Source: Orthonyx spaldingii (taxonomy: Eukaryota; Chordata; Aves; Passeriformes; Orthonychidae). Taken from it: a DNA stretch of 64,000 nt. Position numbers and translations under genes: made by a program. The stretch is from positions 1,246,557-1,310,556 of the forward strand of contig VZTJ01004385.1 of assembly GCA_013397795.1 (NCBI GenBank), in the 5' to 3' direction. Positions 39,301-51,300 of this stretch are shown in pieces; the stretch's first letter is position 1, and every line of letters starts with the position of its first letter. The notes beneath the pieces were generated by a model. It was not told the origin of the DNA and did not search any database. It worked only from the letters and a program-made list of their open reading frames with translations.

Positions 39301-42300
39301 CCTTTAAAGGCTTTTCTCCATTTGTCTCCCAGTAACTTCCTCTGTTCTTTTTTTCTCTCTTTATGTTGTGCTGTTGTTAGACATTTCAACAATATTTGAA
39401 ATGCCAGGTAGGGAAGTGAAAGCTGATGGTGTGGAAGAGAGATCCAGTGATTTTTAGGGGATAATGGGAAGGAAAGGACCTTACAGAGTGGAAAAGGGTT
39501 TAGTGCAGAGAAATATTTGTTTTGGAGAGGGCTGGGAGATGCTTGTTGTGAAACTCAGTGACATCAGGGATGGGTTGAGTTGCACGTGTCGACCTCCGAG
39601 CTGAGCTCTTAATTTTATAAACATTTTGCCTTAGGGGACTGCTCACAAAATTTGGCGATGGGAGTGAAGATGTTGAAGAGTGAGTGGATCTCCTTCCTGT
39701 ACAGTTGCTCTGCTCCAAAACCTCTTCCCTCAAAATGCTGCAGGAGGCTTTGCCACTCACCAGCGAGGGAGGGCTGGCTGCTCTCCCAGGCCTAACGCGC
39801 GCTTGGCTCCTTCCCTGATCCTCAGGAGAAATCCCAAAGCTCTGCTTTCTCCCCTGCTCTCCTTCCTGAGTTACCTCAGAGTCCCTGTGGAAGTGCCCAA
39901 CACTTAAAAGCAGATTTTATGTAGATGATTCCACGGGCCGTGAGCGAGGCCTGGTGGTGACGGGACGTGCAGATCGTCCTGGTGCAGCTCCTCTGCTGCT
40001 CAGGGCTTTGGCTGGTCCAGAAGCAAGGCTGCAAACTGGAATCACAGAATCCCAGAGTGGTTTGAGTTGGGAAGGGACCTTAAAGTTGATCTCATTGTAC
40101 CCCCTGCCATGGGCAGGGACACCTTCCACTGTCCCAGGCTGCTCCAAGCCCCAACCTGGCCTTGGACACTTCCAGGGATGGGGCAGCCACAGCTTCTCTG
40201 GGCACCCTGTGCCAGGGCCTCACCAGCCTCACAGGGAAGATTTTCTTCCCAATATCCAACCTAAATCTACCGTTTTCCAGCTTAAAACCATTTCCCCTTG
40301 TCCTGTCACTCCAAGCCCTTGTCCAAAGTCCCTCCAGCCTGAGATCCAGTTCTTGAATGTGTATTTATTTGCAAACTTCAAATATCCTTCCCCACAGATT
40401 GCTCTATAACATTGGTATTTATGGAAGAACAAGAGTTTATTAAAAACCAACACTTCTAACGAGATTAATGAGCTTCTCCCCTGCTCTTGGACTTCTAGTT
40501 TAACCCTGTGTGTGCAAAGCTCTGCTCTGCCTTTTCTCTGCCTCTGGTTCATCTTATTTCCAGTTCTCAAGGAGTTCTGGGTTTGGTTTAACTGAGACAG
40601 CTGCTGCTCTTTTCATTGCAGGTCGACACTAAAGCGAGCTGGGCCGCCCCCGCTGCCTCCCAAGGTGAGAAATGTGGGATTTAAGGGATTTAGCCAGACT
40701 GGGATGGCCTCTTGTTCTGCATTCTGCCTGTGATTTTCCATCAGAGAGGAGCCTCTGAAATTACTCTGCTGTCAGATGTCATATTTTCATAGAATCACGC
40801 ATCTCCTGAGCTGGAAGGGACCCAAAAGGATCATCCAGTCCAACCCCTGTCCCTGCACAGACCCCCAACAATCCCCCCTGTGCATCCCTGGAGCGGTGTC
40901 CAAGCATTCCTGGAGCGCTGGCAGCCTCGGGGCCGGGACCATTCCCTGGGGAGCCTGGGCAGTGCCCAGAACCCTCAGGGGGAAGAACCTTTCCCTGAAA
41001 TCCAACCTAAACCTCCCTGGCACAGCTCCAGCCGTTCCCTCCGGTCCTGTCCCTGCTCACCAGGGAGCTTTTTATCTTTCTTACACTGTGGTGCCCAAAA
41101 ACACACACACTTCTCAAAGGCTGATACATTTTTAGGTAGGAGCATTCTGACTTGAATTTAACTTGTCCGAAGTTTCTTCTTCCCAGGTGCCATTCCCAAT
41201 TCCTTACATTTCCCAAGTACATTCCCAATTCCTTACATTCCCCTCTTTGGTTCCTTGCAGCCGAGGATGAACAGTTACCCTGAGGAAAACCTCCCGGATG
41301 ACGACAGATGCCAGACAATAAAACACTTCCCAGACTCCCAGAGCAGAGCCCCAGCAGCCCACAGGAGACAGAGTATCCCAGTTTGTGGGCCCCAGGCAGA
41401 TTCCTGCCCCATGGGGATGACCAGCAGCATCAGCAGCCCTGGGTTGCTCACAGCAAGATACAGCGACCTGGGTAAGTGCCTGACCTGTCCTAAAGCTGAC
41501 TGGCAGCCTGCAAAAGGAGTTGCTTCCAGAGCCAGCTATTCCCAGTAGATAATATTTTAAAAAACAAGCTGATCACGAGGTGCAGTTTTTCCTTTTTCCA
41601 TTTGTGGTTCTTGTTAAGAACTGTGACCCGTGGTGGGAATGTTCTTCCCGAAACAAGGACACTCAGCCAGTCAATCCCATTACTGTGTTGCCTGCAGGAA
41701 CAGCAGCAAAACAATGAATGTGTGGGGAGGACCTTGGCACAGCTTTATTCTCAGTGGGATTTGTCCCGGGGACTGTTTGGATAAGGGGAAGTGTGTAACT
41801 CAGCATGGACACTGTGCTGGGGAAGGGTTCAGCTCCCGGAGATGTGCCTATGGAATGTCAGAGCTCACTCCTCCCCTCCTGCTCAGCACAGGGGAGAAGA
41901 GATTTTCTATTTCACTGTGTCAGATAAGCTGCAAACCATGTCTGGGCTCCTTTGCAGGCAATGGGAATGGGATGCTGAAACACATTGAGGAGAACACAGA
42001 AGGACCTGGACAAATCCCTCAACTGCCACGGAAAAAGGAGAAGAGAGATTTCCCTGTAGGTGTTGGGGCTCTGGGGCTGATCTCACTGTTTGTCCTCGAG
42101 CTGGTTTGGTGCCAGTGCACAGGAGGTGTTTTATGAGCTTTCCTTCTCCCCACAGAAACCAGCAATCAATGGTTTGCCTCCGACTCCGAAGGTGCTGGTA
42201 AGAAATCCCGTGTGCAGTGGGAATTATGGAAATCTCCTCTCTCTGATGTGGAAGGGTTAAGCTGGAATAAGGCACCAGCTCACTTGGGGGCATTTTCTTC

Positions 42301-45300
42301 AACTCACAGCCAGTTGCTTTTCCTGTGCTGAATCCACAATATTTGCTTCCATTTTTTAAAACCTTCCTGCCACTGTTCAGTCTGGAGGTGAAGGTTGGAG
42401 GCTTCCCTGGCTCCGTGAGTTGTGATCTCCAGTGGCAGCCCCTGCTTAGGAAGAGAAATGGGAAAGGTGGTAGTGATGAGAGGGTGTTACTGCCTCTTTT
42501 CCCTTCATGTGCCATTTTATAAGCACTCAGTATTCATATGTTTATTATATTCAATTAATAATAGTCAATGTTCATACAATTGTAGAATAATTTAGGTTGG
42601 AAAAGCCCTCTAAGATCACTGAGTCCAGCCATTCCCCCAGCACTGCCAAGGCCACCACTGACCCATGTCCCCGAGTGCCACATCCACATAGCTTTTAAAT
42701 TCAGGATATATTGTTCTTACCCAGTAGTACCTAAAGTTGTGGATAGAATTTTGAGCCCTCTTTGCATTTTTGAATGTCCATGAATTTAAATTGAAAGGTG
42801 TGGAACCTGTGTGTGTTCAGCTGTGTGTGAGTGGCCAGGAAATCAACTCCTTACACTCTAAATTCGTTTCAGGTTTCAGTTTTGGTGTCTTTCAGATGGG
42901 AGCCTGTTTTTCCAAAGTCTTTGATGGTTGTCCTTTGAAGATTAATTGTGCAACTTCATGGATACATCCAGATACTAAAGGTAAAGTTATGTTAGGTTTG
43001 GTGATGAGCTTGGGAAAGAAATCAATTTGTAAAGTTATTTTAGGTTTGCATTTGAAACCTGCCAGAGTGGGAGGGGAATAATCCCTTTCCCTGGATGTTT
43101 TAGATCAGTACATCATCTTTGGCACAGAAGAAGGGATCTACACTCTGAATTTGAATGAACTTCACGAAGCAACCATGGAACAGGTGAGTTCTGGTGGGTT
43201 GAACACACAGAATAGATTGGGGGATATTATGGAGGGGATATTATGTAGTTTGGCACTGGAAGGAAAAGGTGGATACCAGGCTCTGGGGCTGAAATGATTC
43301 CCTTCAAAGCCAGCAAGGGAAACCTGAAAACTATTTGTTCCCTGACCTACCTGTATTTTTTTTATTGCTGCTTATTTGACACTGCTGTCAAATCTTCCTT
43401 CTCCTTGGAGAAGGATTCCCTGCCCTTTCTCCCTCCATTCCATCCCCACTAGATGGCACATTGCAGCTCCTTGCAGCTACCAAAGCCCTCAATTATTTAA
43501 TTCAGCTGCTTTTGTTATTCCCAAGAAATTTTTACTGGGCTCTCTAACCCTTTCCGAAGGTATTTCATGCAATCATGGTCTTAAATCTGCTTTTTTAAAG
43601 TCAGGATGTTCTTGGAATATCATTCCATGCATGTTTTCCTAAACTATTTCATCAAACAGTCTTCTCTGGGCTTTTCCATGTGCTTTTTTATATCCCACTG
43701 AAAGGTTGGCAGTGCCAGTGGTGGGTAGGGAGAACATTCACTGCACTTCAAACAAAGCTTCCTTTTCCATGAGAGCATTCCCAGCTGGCAGAGGCCAGGT
43801 GTGACCACCTCAAACCCCAGAGGCTTCTGCCACACCACTTGTTCCCACATTTCCTTTTATTCATTTGATGATTTCTCCCCTCCAAATGCACATTTTGAAC
43901 CGTTCCTCCAATTTCTGCTTCTGGTTGCATCTTCCAAAGTGCTTCCTGTCTGTCCAAGGTTAATATCTCCCAGTTCCAGGAGTATCTTTTTATTGCATTT
44001 GTAGTTTTTCAGTGGAAACACTGAATAAACCCAGGGCTGTTCTATTAAACAGAAAATTGCTGGGAGTTACTCAGGGTTTGTGTCCAACCAGTTGGATTTT
44101 TTCTTTCTACAGTTTCTCCTACACCTATTTTCTTACTTTGCACGTGGAAGGGCACACAGGACAAAGTGTTGTAGAATCATGGAATGGCTTGGGATGGAAG
44201 GGAACTAAAATCCCATCCATTTCCACCCCCTGCCATGGGCAGGGTACACCTTCCACTACCCCAGGGTGCTCCAAGCCCTGTCCAACCTGGCCTTGGACAC
44301 TTATTCCAGTATTCCATGGTCTCTCTGTGCAGGGCTGAGTAAAGGTCCAAAGCAATGAATGAAGGGGAAGATGGGATTTTCTCCAGTTCAGGAATGGTGG
44401 TGGAGGTGGAGCAGGCAGAGAAAATCACAGTTGAAAATTCCTGTATGTTTCTGTTAATGGAATTCTTTTATTTTTTCCAGTTATTCCCCCGAAAGTGCAC
44501 CTGGCTGTACGTGATCAACAACACCTTAATGTCCCTGTCAGGTGAGTGTAAACACAGGGGGAATTACTGCAATTACAAACAAACAGGAACATTTAAAGTC
44601 ATCATTGAACACAAGGTATTTTGGTCAGCCTGGAGAAGGGAAGGATCCAGGGAGAGCTCAGAGCCCCTTGCAGGGCCTAAAGGGGCTCCAGGAGAGCTGG
44701 AGAGGGACTGGGGACAAGGGTTGGAGGGACAGGACACAGGGAATGGCTTCCCACTGCCAGAGGGCAGGGATGGATGGGAGATTGGGAATTGGAAATTCTT
44801 CCCTGGGAGGGAGGTGAGGCCCTGGCACAGGGTGCCCAGAGAAGCTGTGGCTGCCCCTGGATCCCTGGCAGTGCCCAAGGCCAGGATGGACATTGGGGCT
44901 GGGAGCAGCCTGGAACAGTGGAAGGTGTCCCTGCCATGGCAGGGGTGGCACTGGATGGGCTTTAGGGTCCCTTCCAACCCAAACCATTCTGGGATTCTGA
45001 GGTCCTAGAACAAAACCTGTGTCCTTCTGAAGGAGAAGGAGGTGGCTTTCAAGTACTGCTGATCCATCAATTTTGCTTTTTGGATACACTGATTCCTGGG
45101 CAATCAGCTGTCCTGGAATAGGACATTCCAGACAGGAATCAGGCACTGTGGGATGGAGGCTGATGTGAGCTGTGCCTTTAAACATGCAGCATTTGTATAA
45201 AAACACTTCTCTTGATTTATAGACAAGAAAATACCCTGATATAAGTAATTGTTGTTTTATAATTACAGCCTTTAAAAAATGCTTGCATAAAGCTAACTGT

Positions 45301-48300
45301 AATGAAATGAGCTCTGATCTTCTCTATATTCATTAATATTGTTTTATCTTGTTCAATTTTCTTCATATCTGGACTTGACCTACCTGCCACCTGCTTGTAG
45401 AAGGTAATTTTTCCATATCTACATTTTCCTGAACTTTGCAGTTCTGTGCTGGAGGAGTGGCTGAGATGTCAACTGTGCCTTTCTCTCTTACAGGGAAAAC
45501 ATTCCAGCTCTACTCTCATAATTTAATAGCATTGTTTGAACAAGCCAAAAAAACAGGATTAGCTGCTCATATTCAAACCCACAGATTTCCTGACAAAATA
45601 TTACCAAGGTACAAATCTTTCACTTATAGGCAATTTTTAATAAGTGAAAATAGCCATAAATTGTGTTGCTGCTGCTGAGTTGGTGCATGAAGGGCCCTGG
45701 CATCTGTTGTTGATGCATTTTTTGGTGATTATTGTTCCAGGAAATTTGCCTTAACGACCAAGATCCCTGACACAAAAGGATGCCACAAATGCTGTATAGG
45801 TGAGCAGACAAGTTCAGCTTTGCCATTTATTCTCCTGGCCTTTGTCCCTGGCCATGGCATGTCTGAAACTCACTTTTTTTTAATGAAGTTTGTTCTGTGT
45901 TCAGAACAAAGTCTGTTCTGAGGGAATTGGGGTAAACTTGCCTGGAGAAGAGATGTTCCAGAGTGACCTGAGGCATTTCAGTGCCTGGAGAAGCTACAGG
46001 AGAGCTGGAGAGGGACTTTGGACAAGGACTTGGAGTGCCAGGACAAGGGGGGATGGCTCCCACTGCAGAGGGCAGGGTTAGATGGGATATTGGGATTAAA
46101 TCCTTCCCAGACCCCTGGCACATCCACAAACAGCCTTTTTCCCTTGTCACCTTGGCTCAAGCTGTGACCCAGTTCCAGCTTTTAGTGAGGAAAACTTGAA
46201 TATTTTCCACCAAGAAAGGATCAGTAGGAATAAAAGTTCTGGCAGCCCGGGGAGGGCAAAGCCATCAGTGCAGTTTGAAGTGCACAGAAGGAGTTAAAGC
46301 TTGTGAAGTTACAGATTTGTCTTCAGCTTGGGCTGCCTACAGAATGTTTGTCCTCTCCAGTACTGGCCCTGGTGCTGTGTGAAATCAGAATCATGGAATT
46401 ATTAAGGCTGGAAAAGCCCTCTGAGATCATCCATCCATTCCCCCAGCACTGCCCAGCCCAGCACTAACCCATGTCCCCAGGTGCCACATCTGCAAATTGT
46501 ACCTTTGCTCCCCTAAAAATGAATATAAAGCTGCACTCCTGGAGATCCTCTTTAGCTCATCCAGAGTGCCCACAACAGCCACATTTACAAATGATTCCTA
46601 AATCCAGGCTGCTTCTGTGTCCAGCTGAGCTTAAAAAAACACCCCCAAACCCTGTCTCATGTATTTCATGAGCTGTCAGAGCTCCCCAGGAGCTTCCCAC
46701 CCTCTCTGCATGGGAATTGTTTTATTCCAACCCAGTCTGACCCCGAGCTCTCCCTCCTGGCTCCCACAGCCCCAGGGAGAGGCCCTGCAGCTTTTCTGCC
46801 CACTCAGCCTGTGGCCTCTGAACTTGGACTGCAGGAATGCAACTGGTTATTAATTAAAGCTGTAATTGAATTTATCTGGAATGTAGCACAGTGTTAATCA
46901 CTGTGGATGTTGGAACGGGGAGCCACGAGGCAACTGGTGGGAAACTGATGGGACAAGATGGGCTTTAAGGTCCCTTCCAAGCCTAATCATTCCATGATAT
47001 GATTTTATAATACTATTTCTTAACTAATTTGTGAAGATAGCTGTAGGGTTTGGGGTTTTTTTTCAAGTATGCATTGAATTTCCAGAACTTTAAAATTACT
47101 GTTTTCTGGTTTTTATTTTCTACAGTACGAAATCCATACACAGGCCACAAGTACCTGTGTGGTGCATTGCAGTCTGGAATTGTTCTGCTCCAGTGGTATG
47201 AGCCAATGCAGAAATTCATGTTAATAAAGGTAAGCATTTACTTTTAATTGAGTTGAATAATTATGCAGTTGTTGAAATAACCTTTCCAGAGTTTGTGATG
47301 GAAAGTGCACCTCGGTCTGCTGCCATCTGTGGGTTGTGAGCACTTGAAAATCTGGCTGGACACATTTTGACTCAGAAAATCTTGTGACTGAAGTAATTTA
47401 AGTAATATAAAAGTCATTTAAGTGCTGGATCAAGCCCAGCACTGGCAATAACAGACCATGATCCACCTCTGCCCAGCTTCAAAAGCACTCTCAGCAGCAG
47501 TGAAAATTCTGTGTGTTGATACTTGGTGCATGTTGCTGCAGAATCATTTCAGGCCAAAAGCAAATAGCCAGAGGCCTGACCATGTTTTGTTTTGCCAGCA
47601 CTTTGATTTCCCCCTGCCAAGCCCCCTGAATGTGTTTGAGATGCTGGTGATCCCGGAGCAGGAGTACCCCATGGTGTGCGTGGCCATCTCCAAGGGCACG
47701 GAGCCAAACCAGGTGGTGCAGTTTGAGACAATCAACCTGAACTCTGCGTCCTCGTGGTTCACTGAGATCGGGGCAGGTGAGGCTCTGGCTCCCTCTGCCA
47801 GCTCTTCTGCTCTCTGGGAATGTTTGGACACCCTTCAGGCTTGGCAGCTTCTCTGCCTAAAGCAGATGGAAGCTGAGCCCAGGGTGCGAGAACCTGAGGG
47901 GAGCCAACAGGAAAAGGTGGAGAGGGACTGGGGACAGGGGATGGAGGGACAGGACACAGGGAATGGCTCCCAGATCCAGAGGGCAGGGATGGATGGGATA
48001 TTGATTGGGAACGAATTCCTGGCTGGGAGGGTGGGGAGGAGCTGGGATGGAATTCCCAGAGAAGCTGTGGCTGCTCCTGGATCCCTGGCAGTGCCCAAGG
48101 CCAGGTTGGAGCAGCCTGGGACAGTGGGAGGTGTCCCTGCCTGTGGCAGGGATGGAATGGGATGGGATTTAAGGTCATTTCCAATCCCAACAATTCTGTG
48201 ATTCCCTGATTCTCTGTGTTGTGCTGACCTGCCCACATCAGCACAAACTGTCCTTACAAAACACCTTTTATTTTCTAAATTTCCTCAAACACCAGTCAGA

Positions 48301-51300
48301 CCCTGCTGATTTGTGTTCTCTTTGGTGGTTCCCTACTGTTTCCTGGGATCCTGCTCTTTCCCCTCCTTTCCTTCATAAAAACTCCCAGAAATGGATTGTT
48401 GTCCATCCTCCAGCCCTTGGGGGAGGATTGTTATCTTCAGCTGTCTCTTAAAAAGCAAAGATCTGGGTTATTTTTAAGACCTGGTTGATACTTTGCAGCT
48501 GCTTTTCTCTGCTGCTTTTCTTGGATGTACACTTTTACCTTTAAAAATTGCTCTTTAGCAGCTGTAGGAACAACTTCATTAGTAAAAACCAGAAAAAAAT
48601 CTATTAAACTAGGTTATTATCATCACAATAATTGTTCCAGATGTGGATTTATGGGAAAAGAGTGGGATTTTAGGAATTAAAATTCCCTTGATGGTTCCTT
48701 TTGATTATTGTGGTGCCTCTCTATGGAGAAAGCTGTGCTGAACTGCAGCATAAAATGTGTTTTATCCAGTAAAAGTTGTGTTTTCCTGTTAAGTACCTGC
48801 TTTGAACAGAGAGGTTTGTCCTTCTCCCAGAATATTCTGGGATCTTAGAGCCTTTAAAAATCAGAGTGACAAAGAGCACAGTGAAAGGAGCTTGAGAGGA
48901 GGCTGAGTCTTTTGATGTGATATAAATATAAATATAAAATACAAAATAATCTGGATTTTTTCCCCAGGCAATCAGCAGTTGGATGCCATCCACGTGACAC
49001 AGCTGGAAAGAGACACGGTGCTGGTCTGCCTGGACAGTGAGTAACACAAAACTCCCTTGGATAACTCACTGCACCTCGTGCAGAACTTGGGTTGCCACAG
49101 TTGTTGATTTTAACTCCATCACGAGTTATTATTTTCTCCCTACATTATTAATTTGTGTTGTCATATGTCCAGAAAGATAGTTTGGGTAAGTGGGATTTCA
49201 CTCTGGCTTTTGTGATTCCACTTTGCCTCTTCATGTGTGCATCACTCTGTCAGTCTGAACCCACACCAAGTGGGACAAAGTTTCCTGTGTTTGTTTTGAG
49301 AGAAAGATGCTCTTGGGTTTCCTTTTAGACAAATGCTGTAGATGTTAAGTTTGGGTATTTCTTCGTGCCTGAAAGATTAAATTTGTATTTTACACTTAAA
49401 TCCTTTTCAGCACTGGGTTTGAATGCTGGTTTTTCTCTTTCTCTTGAGAATTTGTGAAAATAGTGAATTTACAAGGGAAATTGAAGTCAAGCAAGAAGTT
49501 GGCTTCTGAGCTGAGCTTTGATTTCTGCATCGAATCAGTGGGTGAGTGATTTGCTGCTCTGGTGTCTCTCAGGGGTTCAAGAACTCAGTGTTGAAAGCCT
49601 GACTGGTTTCTGGTCATTTCCGTAGCAATGAGAATAAAATTCAGGGAGGAAGAAGTGGTTTAGTAATACATAAATCTGTGTTAGTCTTTTTATTTCAAGT
49701 AATAGCACATCCATTTTTTAATAGGGTAATAACATTTGAATCTAATTCTCAAGCTGCTGTCTTTAGACTAGGACAGGAGCCTTGTTTCTAAAACTTGAAC
49801 TGTAGCTGTCAAACAAGAATTCCTGCTGTAATAAACTCCCCAAATCACAGAATTAAATCACTCAGAGCTGACTGCTCTGTGCTCTCTCTGTCCCTGAATG
49901 GAAAACTCCCATTTTCCATCATCTGTTTTGAAGTAACTGCAATAATTGAGGTGATGTGTCACTTCCAGCAACCCACGGGGCTTTGGTTGGCCGTGTTTGC
50001 TCCCACACTTCCTGGGGTTCTCCAGAGGCATTGGGAAAACAAGGATCAGGGAAGGGGGTGTGACTAGTGTCCCTGCTTTGCAGTGTGCCTTCAGGACAGC
50101 GTGCTGGCCTTCTGGAAACATGGCATGCAGGGCAAGAGCTTCAAGTCAGATGAAGTAAGTGACCTGCAGCCTCTCCAGGTGTAATTCCTCCTGGTCCTTC
50201 TTTACCACTGGATCCTTTGGCCCCTCTTGCTACTCCCCTAATGATAATGCTCATGTTCCACAATCAGTTTATGCATTTCAGTCCTGTACTTTGCATTAAA
50301 TTGCATTTGATGTTTCCTTCCTTCCAACTCAGCCCAATAAATTTCGTTTTGCTGCTGGAATGGATCTCAATATCTGCATTTTCCTGCAGGTGACCCAGGA
50401 GATATCGGATGAAACCAGGGTTTTCCGCCTGCTGGGGTCAGACAGGTAATCTCCCTGCAGAAACAGAAACCTTTTGTTTTATTTAAACCAGCTTTTCCAC
50501 TTCCCAGCTGGGCCTGACTGCCAGCCCAGCACAGCTCTGTCTGTGGGCACCAAGTGTCAGGGAGAGAGGGGAGATGCTCTTGGCTCGCAGGGTGCCCAGT
50601 GCACTTCTGGAAGAGCCTGCTCCTGGCTTGGCTTGTCCTGGTGAGCTGGGAATTATCTGGGCAGCAGTCAGTTAAAAACAACCTTGGCTGGCCTGGAAAT
50701 AGCAGAGCAAACTAGAACTCACTCAGGTTTTAATCACAGTGATCCAAATCCAGACATTATCCATAAGTCCAGCTGATCCCTTTCAGCTGCAGAGGTGGGA
50801 AGAGGTGCAGCTGCCCCCAGGTTTGGAACATGAGCAGAGGCTGCCCCAGGCTCCAGGCTGGACTCGTGCCCTTGTGGATTCTCAGCCAGCCAGAGGGATA
50901 AATGTAGGAATAGGTAGGGATGAGTCCAGCAATCACTTCCAGCCACGGAATCCCAGCCTGGATTGGGTTGGAAGGGACCTTAAAGCTCATCTTGTTCCAC
51001 CCCTGGGCATGGACACCTTCCACTATTCCAGTGGCTCAGAGCCTTGAACACCTCCTGCTCCTGAACCCCTGATCCTCTGCTCCCTCCTCTGGCCTTGGAA
51101 CATCCAAACCCTTTGGTTTGTATTTTCCATCTCTGTACAAATTGAGCAGGAGTTTCTCCTGCCATTCCAGCCAGGAGATGTGGAATCACTTGGATCACTC
51201 TAGAACTGCTTGGGTGCAGAGGTGAAGACCAGGGACAGAGGCTGTTCAGAGACTTCACTTGAAAACTCTTTGAGGAAAGCAAAAAGCAGAGATAAATTTA

